DNA of 64,000 nucleotides from CAMAXB01 sp964476565 (lineage in GTDB: Bacteria > Verrucomicrobiota > Verrucomicrobiia > Opitutales > Opitutaceae). Below, piece by piece: positions 24,758-33,246 of the stretch; the first letter of the stretch is position 1; every line of letters starts with the position of its first letter. The stretch spans positions 1-64,000 of the forward strand of contig CAYZBG010000003.1 in assembly GCA_964476565.1 (NCBI GenBank), written 5' to 3'. Below the pieces are notes generated by a model. That model was not told the origin of the DNA. It saw only the letters and a program-made list of their open reading frames with translations, and made no database searches. Made by a program: the position numbers and the translations under genes.

Positions 24758-26293
24758 ATGACCATGGAAATCAAAGCCCGCGATCTCATCGCGGCCGGCT
24801 GGCACGAAGGCCGCCGCCTCGGGCCGGCGCTGCGCCGCGCCCGCGACCTCGAGGCGGGCGGGCTTGCCCGCGCCGAGGTGCTCGCCGCCCTCGAGGCCGA
24901 ATTCCCGAAGCAACTCGCGGTGATCCTGCCGCGTCCCGCACCCGCCCCCCTCGCCGAGGCCATCGCGGCGGCGACGCCGGAAGAGGCGGCCAACGTGGCC
25001 GCCACCCGCCAGCGCATGACGGAACTACTGCACGTGCCGGTCGTGAAGCGCGGCGCCATCATGCCCGACGCCTGTCCGGCGGGAGGCGGCCGCGCCACCA
25101 TTCCCGTGGGCGGAGGCATCGAGGTGGAGAACGCCCTCATCCCGGGGGCCCACTCCGCCGACATCTGCTGCTCGATGTTCGCGACCTTCTTCCCCGCCAA
25201 CCACCCGGCCGGGGAGGTGATGGATCACCTTCAGGCCCTCACCCACTTCGGCGCAGGCGGGCGTCCGCGCGGCGCCCAGTGGGGCTCGTCCGTGCTCGAA
25301 CAGCCGGTGTGGGACAACCCGTTCCTGGCCGGCCTGCGCAGCCGCGCGCAGGACTTCCTCGGCACCCAGGGCGACGGCAACCACTTTGCCTACGTCGGTC
25401 GTATCCAATTCACGGATGCGCAGCGCGCTGCGCTGGAGGCGGCGGGCCAGACGGAACTGGCGGACTGGATCGTGCGCCGCGACGGCGTCTTCAACGTGCT
25501 GGTGACCCATCATGGTTCGCGCGGCCTTGGCGCGGACGTCTACCGGCGCGGCCAGGCCGCAGCCCGGCGCTGGTGCGACGAGAACGCGAAGGACATCCCG
25601 GATGCCGCCGCGTGGCTGCCGGCCGACTCGCCCGAGGGTCGCGCCTACTGGGATGCCCTGCAGTACGTTTCACGTTGGACCCGCGAGAACCATGCGCTCA
25701 TCCACAATGCCCTCCTGCGCCGGCTCGGCCAGCGCGCACTCGTCCAGCTCGGCAACGAACACAACTTCGTCTGGAAGCGGGGCGACGCCTACTTCCACGG
25801 CAAGGGGGCCACGCCGGCGTGGACCGGTCCCGACGGGCGGCCGCTCGTTGGCCTGATCCCGCTCAACATGGCGCGTGAGATCCTCATCGTCCTCGGCTCG
25901 GACAACGACCGTTACCTGTCGTTCTGTCCGCACGGGGCCGGCCGCAACCAGTCGCGCTCGGCCATGCTGGCGCCGTACAAGGACGCGGAGGGCGTGGTCG
26001 ACCCGGCGCGGGTGCGCCAGGCGCTCGCGGAGACGACGGCGGGGCTCGACATCCGCTGGTACTCGGGCGCGCCCGACCTCTCCGAGTCGCCGCTGGGCTA
26101 CAAGGACGCCACCGCCGTGAAGGCCCAGATCGCGCACTTCGGCCTCGCCGCAGTGGTGGGCGAGATCCAACCGCTCGGCTGCATCATGGCGGGCGAAGCG
26201 CCCGAGCCGGCCTGGCAGCGCGCCCGGCGCGAGAAGCGCGCCGCCCACAAGGCGGCACGCCGCGAGGGCGAGGCCGAGACGCGGGACGTCTAG
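24758..26293 (+). CDS. rtcB: RtcB family RNA ligase
   Basis: 511 residues. RtcB joins RNA 2',3'-cyclic phosphate (via 3'-phosphate) to 5'-OH ends using GTP and manganese. Visible motifs: GRATIPVGGGIEVENALIPGA, the metal-binding Cys in SADICCSM (135-140), GDGNHF (205-210), HHGSRG (251-256), LGNEHNFVW (331-339) and HGAGR (392-396), whose His is the expected guanylated residue. The DICCS variant of the usual DIGCG and the length place it in a divergent RtcB subgroup. A second ATG six bases downstream is possible. No rtcA, rtcR or archease gene is adjacent, so the role (RNA repair versus stress response) is open. The C-terminal tail is strongly basic (ARREKRAAHKAARREGE). Confidence 0.88.
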   Translation: MTMEIKARDLIAAGWHEGRRLGPALRRARDLEAGGLARAEVLAALEAEFPKQLAVILPRPAPAPLAEAIAAATPEEAANVAATRQRMTELLHVPVVKRGAIMPDACPAGGGRATIPVGGGIEVENALIPGAHSADICCSMFATFFPANHPAGEVMDHLQALTHFGAGGRPRGAQWGSSVLEQPVWDNPFLAGLRSRAQDFLGTQGDGNHFAYVGRIQFTDAQRAALEAAGQTELADWIVRRDGVFNVLVTHHGSRGLGADVYRRGQAAARRWCDENAKDIPDAAAWLPADSPEGRAYWDALQYVSRWTRENHALIHNALLRRLGQRALVQLGNEHNFVWKRGDAYFHGKGATPAWTGPDGRPLVGLIPLNMAREILIVLGSDNDRYLSFCPHGAGRNQSRSAMLAPYKDAEGVVDPARVRQALAETTAGLDIRWYSGAPDLSESPLGYKDATAVKAQIAHFGLAAVVGEIQPLGCIMAGEAPEPAWQRARREKRAAHKAARREGEAETRDV

Positions 26294-26314
26294 GGCGCGC
26301 GGATGCCCGCGCCC
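26293..26314 (+). terminator. GC-rich hairpin overlapping the rtcB stop
   Basis: GGGCGCG (26293-26299) pairs with CGCGCCC (26308-26314) around an 8-nt loop, starting at the last base of the TAG stop. There is no T-tract, so this is weak evidence for termination. Confidence 0.35.
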
Positions 26315-26441
26315 GTCTTCGCAATCGGCAGCGCCCAAATCAACAAGCGGGCGGTGACCGGTGGTGTGCTAGAGTGGGGACGGCTTGGTTACCCCAGACG
26401 CGCCGGCATGCAAGGTGGCGGCGCGTCCCTCCTCTTTTCCC

Positions 26442-27191
26442 ATGCGCTCCGCCTTCTTCCTTCGTTCGTGGCTTCGCCTCTGGCGGGCCAACACCGCCCT
26501 CGCCTCCGGCCTTGCGGTGTGCGCCGCGTCTGTCGTTTTCGCCGCCGAGCCGGCACCGGCCGCGGAGAAAGGCGAACTGCTGCTTCAGGACGATTTCAAA
26601 GGGTATGCGGCGTTCACCAAGGAGCGCCAGCCGGCCAAGGCACCTGGCTGGGTGGTGCGGGTGGCGCATGCAACCTGGGAACCCACGGCCGAAGGCGTGC
26701 GCAGCGTCTGGACCTCGGGCCACAATCCCGTGCTGGTGTACGAGGGCAATTTCGGCGACGTGATCGTCGAGGTGGATTTCCGCTACACCGCCGAGCCCGG
26801 CCGTTGGGCCGCGTGCCGCGTTTCGGCCTCGAACGGACAACTCGACCCGCGCGCCTACGCCGTTTCGGCCTGGGCCAACGTCGACAACCTCGCCCGCGGC
26901 CGTGGCTTCGTGCTCGAGAATGAGGTCTGGGGCGGCTACATCATCCGCACCGGTTACACCAAGGCTCAGTTCGCCCCGGACACCTGGCACACCCTGCGGC
27001 TCGAGGTGGTGGGTGACGCGGCCCGCGCCGACTGCGCCGGCTTCACCGTCCGCGGCCGGCACGAAAAGTACGGTCTGCCCAAGACGTCCCTCTGGCTGGG
27101 CACCGGTCAGAGCGCGCACGAGCTGCGCAACCTGCGCATCTACGCGGTGAAGCGCGCTCCGGAGCCCGCCGGCTCAGCCCCGGCCAAGTGA
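26442..27191 (+). CDS. Secreted concanavalin/LamG-like protein (Sec-exported paralogue)
   Basis: 249 residues from the ATG at 26442, which directly precedes a long signal peptide (MRSAFFLRSWLRLW, then ASGLAVCAASVVFAA). The mature part reads as one jelly-roll domain of the DUF1080/LamG kind: LLLQDDFKGYAAFTKERQP, GWVVRVAHATWEPTAEGVRSV, VLVYEGNFGDVIVEVDFRYT, APDTWHTLRLEVVGD, RGRHEKYGLPKTSLWLGTG. It has no obvious catalytic residues, so sugar binding or keto-disaccharide hydrolysis cannot be decided. It is about half identical in pattern to the next gene, 31 bp downstream. A hairpin in its leader (26397-26404 with 26420-26427) may affect translation. Confidence 0.72.
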   Translation: MRSAFFLRSWLRLWRANTALASGLAVCAASVVFAAEPAPAAEKGELLLQDDFKGYAAFTKERQPAKAPGWVVRVAHATWEPTAEGVRSVWTSGHNPVLVYEGNFGDVIVEVDFRYTAEPGRWAACRVSASNGQLDPRAYAVSAWANVDNLARGRGFVLENEVWGGYIIRTGYTKAQFAPDTWHTLRLEVVGDAARADCAGFTVRGRHEKYGLPKTSLWLGTGQSAHELRNLRIYAVKRAPEPAGSAPAK

Positions 27192-27222
27192 CGCCCTCCG
27201 ATCGTTTCCTTTTTCATCCCCC

Positions 27223-27951
27223 ATGCCTGCTTACGTCCCACCGGCCGAGCTCTGCTCACGCCGCACCGCCCTCGCCCACCTGCTCCGCCTCGCGGGCGGC
27301 GCCGTCCTGGCCGGCGCCGCCCTCCCCGCCCAGGCGCGTCTGGCCACGCCCGGCGCCTTGCTCCTCGAGGAGGACTTCCGCACCCACGCTTCCTACACCA
27401 AGGAACGCCTGCCGGTAAAAGAGGGCTGGCAGGTCCGCGTTGCCCACGGCACCTGGACGCGCACCGACGACGGCGTGCGCGCCACCTGGCAGACCGGCCA
27501 CAGCCCCGTGCTCGTGTATGAGGGGGCGTTCGGCGACGCCGTGATCGAGCTCGACTTCCGCTATCGGGTCGAGCCGGGCCGCTGGTCCGCCTGCCGCCTC
27601 TCCCCTACCAACACCCAGCTCAACCCCCGCGCCTACTCGTCGTCGGTGTGGGCCAATGTCGATTTCCGCTCCCGCGCCGCCGGACTCGTCCTGGAACAGG
27701 ATCAATGGAGCCCCGGCCACATCACTCAGGTCAGCCGCGTGATGAACACCTACGCCCCCGACACCTGGCACACCTTGCGCATGGAGTTGGTCGGCAACGA
27801 GGCCCTGGCGACCTGCAACGGCAAGGAGGTGCGCGGCTCCCACGAAAAGTTCGGCCTGCCCAAGAACTCGATCTGGATCGGCACGGGCGAAAGCACGACC
27901 GAACTCCGCCGCCTGCGGGTCTACGCCGCCACCCCGGCCGCCCGCACGTGA
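27223..27951 (+). CDS. Concanavalin/LamG-like protein (Tat-exported paralogue)
   Basis: 242 residues. It is a tandem duplicate of the preceding protein: LLLEEDFRTHASYTKERLP, GWQVRVAHGTWTRTDDGVRAT, VLVYEGAFGDAVIELDFRYR, APDTWHTLRMELVGNEAL, GSHEKFGLPKNSIWIGTGE. Its N-terminus differs: CSRRTALAHLLRLAGGAVLA is a twin-arginine signal, so this copy should be exported folded. A Tat route suggests either a cofactor or a folded partner; the next gene encodes a cytochrome c-PQQ dehydrogenase that is Sec-exported. Function unknown. Confidence 0.72.
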   Translation: MPAYVPPAELCSRRTALAHLLRLAGGAVLAGAALPAQARLATPGALLLEEDFRTHASYTKERLPVKEGWQVRVAHGTWTRTDDGVRATWQTGHSPVLVYEGAFGDAVIELDFRYRVEPGRWSACRLSPTNTQLNPRAYSSSVWANVDFRSRAAGLVLEQDQWSPGHITQVSRVMNTYAPDTWHTLRMELVGNEALATCNGKEVRGSHEKFGLPKNSIWIGTGESTTELRRLRVYAATPAART

Positions 27952-28040
27952 CGCCACCCGCCAGCCGGTTGCAACCGAAGGCACCGGCTTTCGCAAGAAT
28001 TGGCTAGCCGGCCCGCGCCCTTCGATCTCTGTTTCACCTC

Positions 28041-29459
28041 ATGCGTTTCCTGCCCCTCCTCCTCACCTCGGTGGTCTGCACGGCCGCCACCGCCCACGCC
28101 CAGCAATGGCGCACCGGCCAGATCGCCGACGCCTACGCCCAAAACTGCGCCAGCTGCCACGGCGCCAACATGGAAGGCGGCCAGGCGCCATCGATGCTCG
28201 ACGACGTCTGGACCTACGGCGGCGATGACGAGACGATCGCGCGCATCATCCGCAACGGCGTCCCGGAAAAGGGCATGCCGCCGTGGGCGGAGAAGTTCAA
28301 CGACCGCGACATCCGCGCGATGGTGATCTTCATGCGCGAGACGCGCGAGAAGTACGCGCAGGGTCAGATCAAGTTCCCTGCGCCGGCCGAGTCGATGACG
28401 GTCCAGACGCAGCTGCACGCCTACCAGCTCAACACCTGGGTCGGCGACCTCAAGGAGCCCTACTCCCTCGCCTTCCTGCCCGCCAACCGCGCCATCGTCA
28501 CGGAAAAGACCGGCGGCGCCTACCTCATCGACACCGCGACCCGCGCGAAGACCGCACTCACCGGCCTGCCCGCAGTCGAGACCGGCGGCCAGGGCGGCCT
28601 CTACGACGTCGTGCCGCATCCGCAGTATGCGAGCAACGGCTGGCTCTACTTCGCCTTCGCCGACCCGCTCGACAACAAATCGCTGACCAAGATCATCCGC
28701 GGCAAACTCCAGGGCAACGCCCTCGTCGAGCAACAGACCATCTACCAGCCCAAGCCCGAGCTCTACGTGCAGGGCCGCGTGCACTGGGGCGGTCGTATCG
28801 CCTTTGACCGGGACAACTTCCTCTTCTTCACCATCGGCGAACGCGGCCAGCGCGACCACGCCCAGGAACTCGGACGCCCCAACGGCAAGGTTCACCGCCT
28901 GCACGACGACGGCCGCATCCCGGCGGACAATCCGTTCGTGAACACGCCGGGAGCCGAGGCCTCGATCTGGAGCTACGGCCACCGCAATCCCCAGGGTCTC
29001 GCCTTCGATCCGCGCAACGGCGCCCTCTACGACTTGGAGCACGGTCCGCGCGGCGGCGACGAACTCAACCTCGTCGAAAAGGGTAAGAACTACGGCTGGC
29101 CGGTCATCACCTACGGCATGGAGTACAGCGGCGCGCCGATCACCGAGCTCACCCACAAGGAAGGCATGGAGCAGCCCATCACCTACTGGGTGCCGTCGCT
29201 CGGCGTCTGCGGCATGAACTTCTACACCGGTGATCTGTTCCCGCAGTGGAAGAACCATCTGTTCATGGCTTCGCTCTCCGGCCAGGAGCTGCGCCGCCTC
29301 GAGCTGAAGGACGGCAAGGTCGTCACCCAGGAAATCATCTTCAAGAACATCGGCCGCCTGCGCCATGTGGTCACCGGTCCGGACGGCGCCCTCTACGTGA
29401 TGATGCCCGACCGCGTCTCGCGCCTGGCCCCCGCCGCCCCGGGCGCCAACGGCTACTGA
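28041..29459 (+). CDS. Cytochrome c-fused PQQ-dependent sugar dehydrogenase
   Basis: 472 residues with a signal peptide (MRFLPLLLTSVVCTAATAHA). Residues about 25-110 are a class I cytochrome c domain with heme motif CASCHG (36-41) and a distal Met in KGMPPW. Residues about 125-465 form a soluble glucose/sorbosone dehydrogenase beta-propeller: EPYSLAFLPANRAIVTEKTGG, GGQGGLYDVVPHP, SIWSYGHRNPQGLAFDPR, EHGPRGGDELNLVEKGKNYGWP. It would oxidise an aldose or polyol in the periplasm and pass electrons to the fused heme. A paralogue of the same architecture lies at 58672-60117. No pqq synthesis genes are in the window. Confidence 0.85.
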   Translation: MRFLPLLLTSVVCTAATAHAQQWRTGQIADAYAQNCASCHGANMEGGQAPSMLDDVWTYGGDDETIARIIRNGVPEKGMPPWAEKFNDRDIRAMVIFMRETREKYAQGQIKFPAPAESMTVQTQLHAYQLNTWVGDLKEPYSLAFLPANRAIVTEKTGGAYLIDTATRAKTALTGLPAVETGGQGGLYDVVPHPQYASNGWLYFAFADPLDNKSLTKIIRGKLQGNALVEQQTIYQPKPELYVQGRVHWGGRIAFDRDNFLFFTIGERGQRDHAQELGRPNGKVHRLHDDGRIPADNPFVNTPGAEASIWSYGHRNPQGLAFDPRNGALYDLEHGPRGGDELNLVEKGKNYGWPVITYGMEYSGAPITELTHKEGMEQPITYWVPSLGVCGMNFYTGDLFPQWKNHLFMASLSGQELRRLELKDGKVVTQEIIFKNIGRLRHVVTGPDGALYVMMPDRVSRLAPAAPGANGY

Positions 29460-29476
29460 ACCGTTGCCTTCCCTCA

Positions 29477-29506
29477 GGGCGCTCCGCGAACCGGCGCGCC
29501 TTTTTT
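29477..29506 (+). terminator. Probable terminator between the PQQ dehydrogenase and NagB-like genes
   Basis: A short GGCGC (29478-29482)/GCGCC (29496-29500) stem with a long loop is followed by six T (29501-29506). The T-tract is good, the stem is weak. Confidence 0.5.
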
Positions 29507-29517
29507 GCATCCACCCC

Positions 29518-30309
29518 ATGGATACGGTTGCCTCCGCCCCGCTCCGACGCCTGCAGGCCGGCCTTCTCGCCGTCGAGGTTCACCCCGACCGGGCCGCGCT
29601 TGGCCAGGCGGCGGCCCGCTCGGTCGCGGCCGCCTTGCGCGAGATCCTGCGCACCCAGGCCGGAGCCCGGGTGATCTTTGCCTGCGCCCCTTCGCAGGAC
29701 GAGTTCCTGGCCGCGCTGACCTCGCCCCCGCTCGCCGGCCAGGTCGACTGGGCACGGGTCACCGCGTTCCATATGGATGATTACGTCGGCCTCGCCGGCG
29801 ATCATCCGCAGTCCTTTCGCCGTTACCTGCGCACGCATCTGCTCGAACGGGTGCCGGTGGGACGATTTCATCCCCTGCAGGCGGAATCGCCCAACCCCAC
29901 CGCCGAGTGCGCCCGCTACGCCGCCCTGCTCGCCGCCGCTCCCATCGATCTCATCTGCCTCGGCATCGGCGAGAACGGACACCTTGCCTTCAACGATCCG
30001 CCAGTCGCGGATTTCGACGATCCGGCCCTGGTCAAGGTGGTCGAACTCGACGAGGCCTGCCGCCGCCAGCAGGTCAACGACGGCTGCTTTCCCACATATG
30101 AGGCCGTGCCGCGCCACGCCCTGACCCTGACCTTGCCCGTGTTTCGCGCGGCGCGCCGGCTGAGCGTCCAGGTACCTGGTCCGCGCAAGGCGGCCGCCGT
30201 CCGCGCCACCGTACACGACCCGATCTCAACCGCCTGCCCGGCCACCCTGCTGCGCACCCACCCACAGGCCATCCTTTTTCTCGACCAGGCTTCCGCCGGT
30301 TTGCTCTAG
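29518..30309 (+). CDS. nagB: Glucosamine-6-phosphate deaminase-like protein (NagB/SugI fold)
   Basis: 263 residues from the ATG at 29518. Family hallmarks are VIFACAPSQDEFLAAL (phosphate loop region, with an unusual Ala in place of the usual Gly-T), FHMDDYVGL (85-92, Asp87/88), and GIGENGHLAFNDPP (149-162) with His155 in the position of the active-site His. VPRHALTLTLPVFRAARRL matches the conserved later helix. NagB converts glucosamine-6-phosphate to fructose-6-phosphate and ammonia. It is a stand-alone gene without nagA, so a related sugar-phosphate isomerase or lactonase role is possible. Confidence 0.8.
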   Translation: MDTVASAPLRRLQAGLLAVEVHPDRAALGQAAARSVAAALREILRTQAGARVIFACAPSQDEFLAALTSPPLAGQVDWARVTAFHMDDYVGLAGDHPQSFRRYLRTHLLERVPVGRFHPLQAESPNPTAECARYAALLAAAPIDLICLGIGENGHLAFNDPPVADFDDPALVKVVELDEACRRQQVNDGCFPTYEAVPRHALTLTLPVFRAARRLSVQVPGPRKAAAVRATVHDPISTACPATLLRTHPQAILFLDQASAGLL

Positions 30310-30363
30310 GCGAAGTCAGGCCGCGGTGTACTCAGATCGAGACCGCCGGCTTGCGCTCACGGG

Positions 30364-30390
30364 ATGTTCCATCAGTGTGCGCACCGGTGA
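30364..30390 (+). other. Tiny upstream frame overlapping the GTG start
   Basis: ATG at 30364 opens an 8-residue frame (MFHQCAHR) whose TGA (30388-30390) overlaps the GTG start at 30387 as GTGA. A peptide with His, Gln, Cys and His in front of a metal-efflux operon could couple translation, but so short a frame may be chance. Confidence 0.25.
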
Positions 30391-30779
30391 AGCCGTTGTT
30401 CTCCCTCGCTGCATTCCTTTTGCTGGCCGTCTGGCTGCCAGCGACGAATCACTGCGCGCTGGAGGCCTCGGAGCTCATCGAAGCCCTGGTCTGCGATCAC
30501 GAGGCGGCGGCGGACGACGCCTGCGACCACGACTGCTCGGCCGAGGTGTGCGAGCGCGTGGAGTCCGCGTCGTTCGGCAAGGACATCAAGCTCCTCAAGG
30601 TTCTGCCGCCACCGCTGGCCCTCGCGGCCTTCGCCGGTTTGCTCGCCCCGGTCGGGCCGGACCCCTCGCCCCCGCCCGCTGTCCGTACCGACTCCCCGGA
30701 AGTCCGGCTTGTGCAGCGCACCTGGGTGTTTGCCCAGCGCGCCGCCGTTCCTGCCCGCGCCCCCGCCTTCGCCGGCTGA
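30387..30779 (+). CDS. Exported Cys/His/Asp-rich protein leading the metal-efflux operon
   Basis: 130 residues if started at GTG 30387, which yields a clean signal peptide (MKPLFSLAAFLLLAVWLPA); a TTG at 30351 in the same frame is an alternative. The mature N-terminus is rich in potential metal ligands: NHCALEASELIEAL, VCDHEAAADDACDHDC, SAEVCERVES (Cys23, 36, 46, 50, 55). A second hydrophobic stretch (PPLALAAFAGLLAPV) lies near residue 85. No known family. It precedes the CzcC/TolC-like gene by 82 bp and likely shares its promoter, so a periplasmic metal-sensing or chaperone role is a fair guess. Confidence 0.62.
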   Translation: MKPLFSLAAFLLLAVWLPATNHCALEASELIEALVCDHEAAADDACDHDCSAEVCERVESASFGKDIKLLKVLPPPLALAAFAGLLAPVGPDPSPPPAVRTDSPEVRLVQRTWVFAQRAAVPARAPAFAG

Positions 30780-30861
30780 TCCGTTCCTGCGCGAACGGAG
30801 TTTCCACGGCCGCGTGCATCGTCACGCGCCTGTTTCGTCGTCGCAACCTGCGCGCCTTCCC

Positions 30862-32133
30862 ATGTTCTCCCGCCTCTTTCTTCCGCTCGTTCTCGCCCTC
30901 CCGCTCCCCAGTCTTTTCGCCTCCGGCGCCCCGTCGCCTGCGCTGTCGCTTGACGACGTGCTCACCCGGGTGGCCGAACGTCACCCGGACCTGCTCGCCC
31001 GCCGCCACGACGTGGACGCCTCGGCTGCCCGCATCGATCAGGCAGGCACACGCCCCGATCCGACGGTCGAGTTCACCGTGGAGAATGCCCTCGGCACCGG
31101 TGCCTTCCGCGGCGTGCGTGGCGTCGAGGCCACCCTGCTCGCCAGCCAAAGGCTGGAACGCGGAGGCAAACGCGAGCGCCGCACCGAGCTCGCCGCCCGC
31201 GAGCGCGACGCCGAGCTCGCGGCCAGCCATGTCCTCCTCGCCGAACTCTCCGCGCACGCCGTTTCCGCTTACCTCGACGCACTCGTCGCCGTCGAACGCT
31301 CCGGCCTCGCAGCGGAGAACCTGAGCCTCGCCCGGGAAATGCTTGCCGCCGTCGAACGTCTTCACGCGGAGGGCAAGGCCCCCGCCGCCGAAATCCCCCG
31401 CGCCCGCGTCGCCGTGGTCACGGCCGAGATCGAGGTTCGCCGGGCCGAGTCAGACCTCCTCCGCACCCGCGCCTCCCTCGCCGCCGCCTGGGGCGGACCG
31501 GCCGAGGAGGTCAGCACCCTCAGCGGCCGCCTGCGCCTGCCCGCAGACGTCCCCTCGGAGGCCGAGCTGCGGCCGGATCTCGCCACCCATCCCCAACTTG
31601 CCTGGCACGAAGCGAGGATCACCCGCGAAACCGCCGCGCTGGCGCTCGCCGACACGTCCACCACCGCAGATCTCACCGCCGCCGCCGGACTCCGTTACGC
31701 CCGCGAGGGCTCCGACGCCGGCTTCGTCGCCGGACTCTCAATGCCGCTGCCCAACCGCATCCGCACCCGCAGCGAAGTTCGCGCCGCCCAAGCCGGACTG
31801 GCCGCGGCCGAACAACGCCGCCGGTCCGCCGAACTCCGCCTGCAGGCGGACCTCGCCCGCGCCTGCCAGGACCTCGCCGGCTCCAGCCTCACCGTCCGTC
31901 TGCTGCGCGACGAGGCCCTGCCCGCGGCCGAACGGGCTCGCGAGGACGTCCGCCGCGCCCACGCCGAGGGTTTCCTGTCCCTCACCGACGTGCTCGAGAG
32001 CCAGCGTGCCGTGCTCGCCCTGCGCCGCGACCTGCTCGACGCCGAGGCAGCCTGCGCGACCGCCCTCGCCACCGTGGAATCCCTTGCCGACCGCACCTAC
32101 GCCCGCACCCGCTCCCTGCTTTCCCTGCCATGA
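30862..32133 (+). CDS. Outer-membrane efflux protein, CzcC/CusC-like (TolC family)
   Basis: 423 residues from the ATG at 30862 with signal peptide MFSRLFLPLVLALPLPSLFA. Two long Ala/Leu/Arg-rich helical halves (about 30-225 and 235-415) match the outer membrane efflux protein repeat: ALSLDDVLTRVAERHPDLLARR, GAFRGVRGVEATLLASQRLERGG (avoidably long loop typical of CzcC), EGFLSLTDVLESQRAVL. It forms the outer-membrane channel of a tripartite metal pump with the next two genes. The stop overlaps the adaptor start as ATGA. Confidence 0.87.
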   Translation: MFSRLFLPLVLALPLPSLFASGAPSPALSLDDVLTRVAERHPDLLARRHDVDASAARIDQAGTRPDPTVEFTVENALGTGAFRGVRGVEATLLASQRLERGGKRERRTELAARERDAELAASHVLLAELSAHAVSAYLDALVAVERSGLAAENLSLAREMLAAVERLHAEGKAPAAEIPRARVAVVTAEIEVRRAESDLLRTRASLAAAWGGPAEEVSTLSGRLRLPADVPSEAELRPDLATHPQLAWHEARITRETAALALADTSTTADLTAAAGLRYAREGSDAGFVAGLSMPLPNRIRTRSEVRAAQAGLAAAEQRRRSAELRLQADLARACQDLAGSSLTVRLLRDEALPAAERAREDVRRAHAEGFLSLTDVLESQRAVLALRRDLLDAEAACATALATVESLADRTYARTRSLLSLP

Positions 32134-33236
32134 CGACCGTACGCCTGCTTCTCCCTGCTCTTTTCGCGTTACTCGCGGTCCACGCCCGCGCCGCCGAACG
32201 CCCGGCCACCGTCGTGCTCGACGCCGTCTCGGCGGAGAACCTACGTATCCAAACGGTCGTGACTGAACCGGCCGACTTCGAGCAGACCGTCTTCGCCCTG
32301 GGCCGCATTTCGGTCTACCCAGGCCGCCGGGTTGCGATCAGCAGCCGCGTGCCGGGCCGCGCCCTCGAGGTCGACCTCAAGCACGACCACCCCGTCCAAC
32401 AGGGCGACCGCGCCCTCGTGATCGAAAGCCGGCAGCCCGGAAACCCGCCTCCCGTCGTTCCGCTCACTGCTCCGATCTCCGGACTCGTCAGCGCCGTCCA
32501 CGTCGTGCCCGGCGAACCCGTCAGCCCCGATAAGGTCCTCGCCGAGATCATCGACCTGAGCGAGGTCTACGCGCTTGCCCGCGTGCCCCAGCACCTCGCC
32601 GCCCGGCTGGTCAAGGGGCAGGTCGCCCGCATCACGGTGCCCGCGACCGGCAGCGAGCCCTTCCTCGCCGAACTCGAACATCTCGGAGCCGAGGCGGATC
32701 CGGAGAGCGGCACCGTCGAGGCCGCTTTCCACGTCGACAATCCCCGCCTGCTCCTGCGGCCGGGCATGCGCGCCGAGTTTGCCATCGTCACCGCCCGCCG
32801 CACCGGGGTCACCGCCGTCCCACGCGAGGCCGTGCAGGGAACCGGGGCGGAACGCTTTGTCTTCGTAAAGGACTTCGAGCTGCCCCATGCCTTCATCAAG
32901 ACCCCAGTCGTGATCGGTGAAAGCAACGACCGCTTCGTCGAGATCGTGCGCGGCCTGTTCCCGGCTGACGAAGTCGTGACGCAGGGAGCCTACGCGCTCG
33001 CCTTTGCCGGCTCCGGCACCGTCTCGCTCAAGGAGGCCCTCGACGCCGCCCACGGGCACGAGCACAACGCCGACGGATCCGAGATCACCGGCGGCGCGGC
33101 CCCCGCCCGGGGCGATCATCCTCACGATCACCACGGCGAGTCTCCCTTCTGGAAATGGGTGAGCGCGGCTCTCTTCGCCGCGTTGCTCGTGGTCGGGTTT
33201 GCCCGCACGCGCGAAACCGGAATCAGCCCCCGCTGA
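32130..33236 (+). CDS. RND efflux periplasmic adaptor with His-rich, membrane-anchored C-terminus
   Basis: 368 residues with a signal peptide (TTVRLLLPALFALLAVHARA). It has barrel-sandwich and beta-barrel domains of CusB/CzcB type (FALGRISVYPGRRVAISSRV, APISGLVSAVHVVPGEPVSPD, GTVEAAFHVDNPRLLLRPGM) but almost no alpha-hairpin, as expected for the short HME adaptors. After residue about 305 come His-rich segments (HGHEHNADG, GDHPHDHHGE) and then a C-terminal hydrophobic helix (WVSAALFAALLVVGFA), an uncommon extension that could bind metal and anchor the protein in the inner membrane. Confidence 0.85.
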   Translation: MTTVRLLLPALFALLAVHARAAERPATVVLDAVSAENLRIQTVVTEPADFEQTVFALGRISVYPGRRVAISSRVPGRALEVDLKHDHPVQQGDRALVIESRQPGNPPPVVPLTAPISGLVSAVHVVPGEPVSPDKVLAEIIDLSEVYALARVPQHLAARLVKGQVARITVPATGSEPFLAELEHLGAEADPESGTVEAAFHVDNPRLLLRPGMRAEFAIVTARRTGVTAVPREAVQGTGAERFVFVKDFELPHAFIKTPVVIGESNDRFVEIVRGLFPADEVVTQGAYALAFAGSGTVSLKEALDAAHGHEHNADGSEITGGAAPARGDHPHDHHGESPFWKWVSAALFAALLVVGFARTRETGISPR

Positions 33237-33246
33237 GACGACCGCC

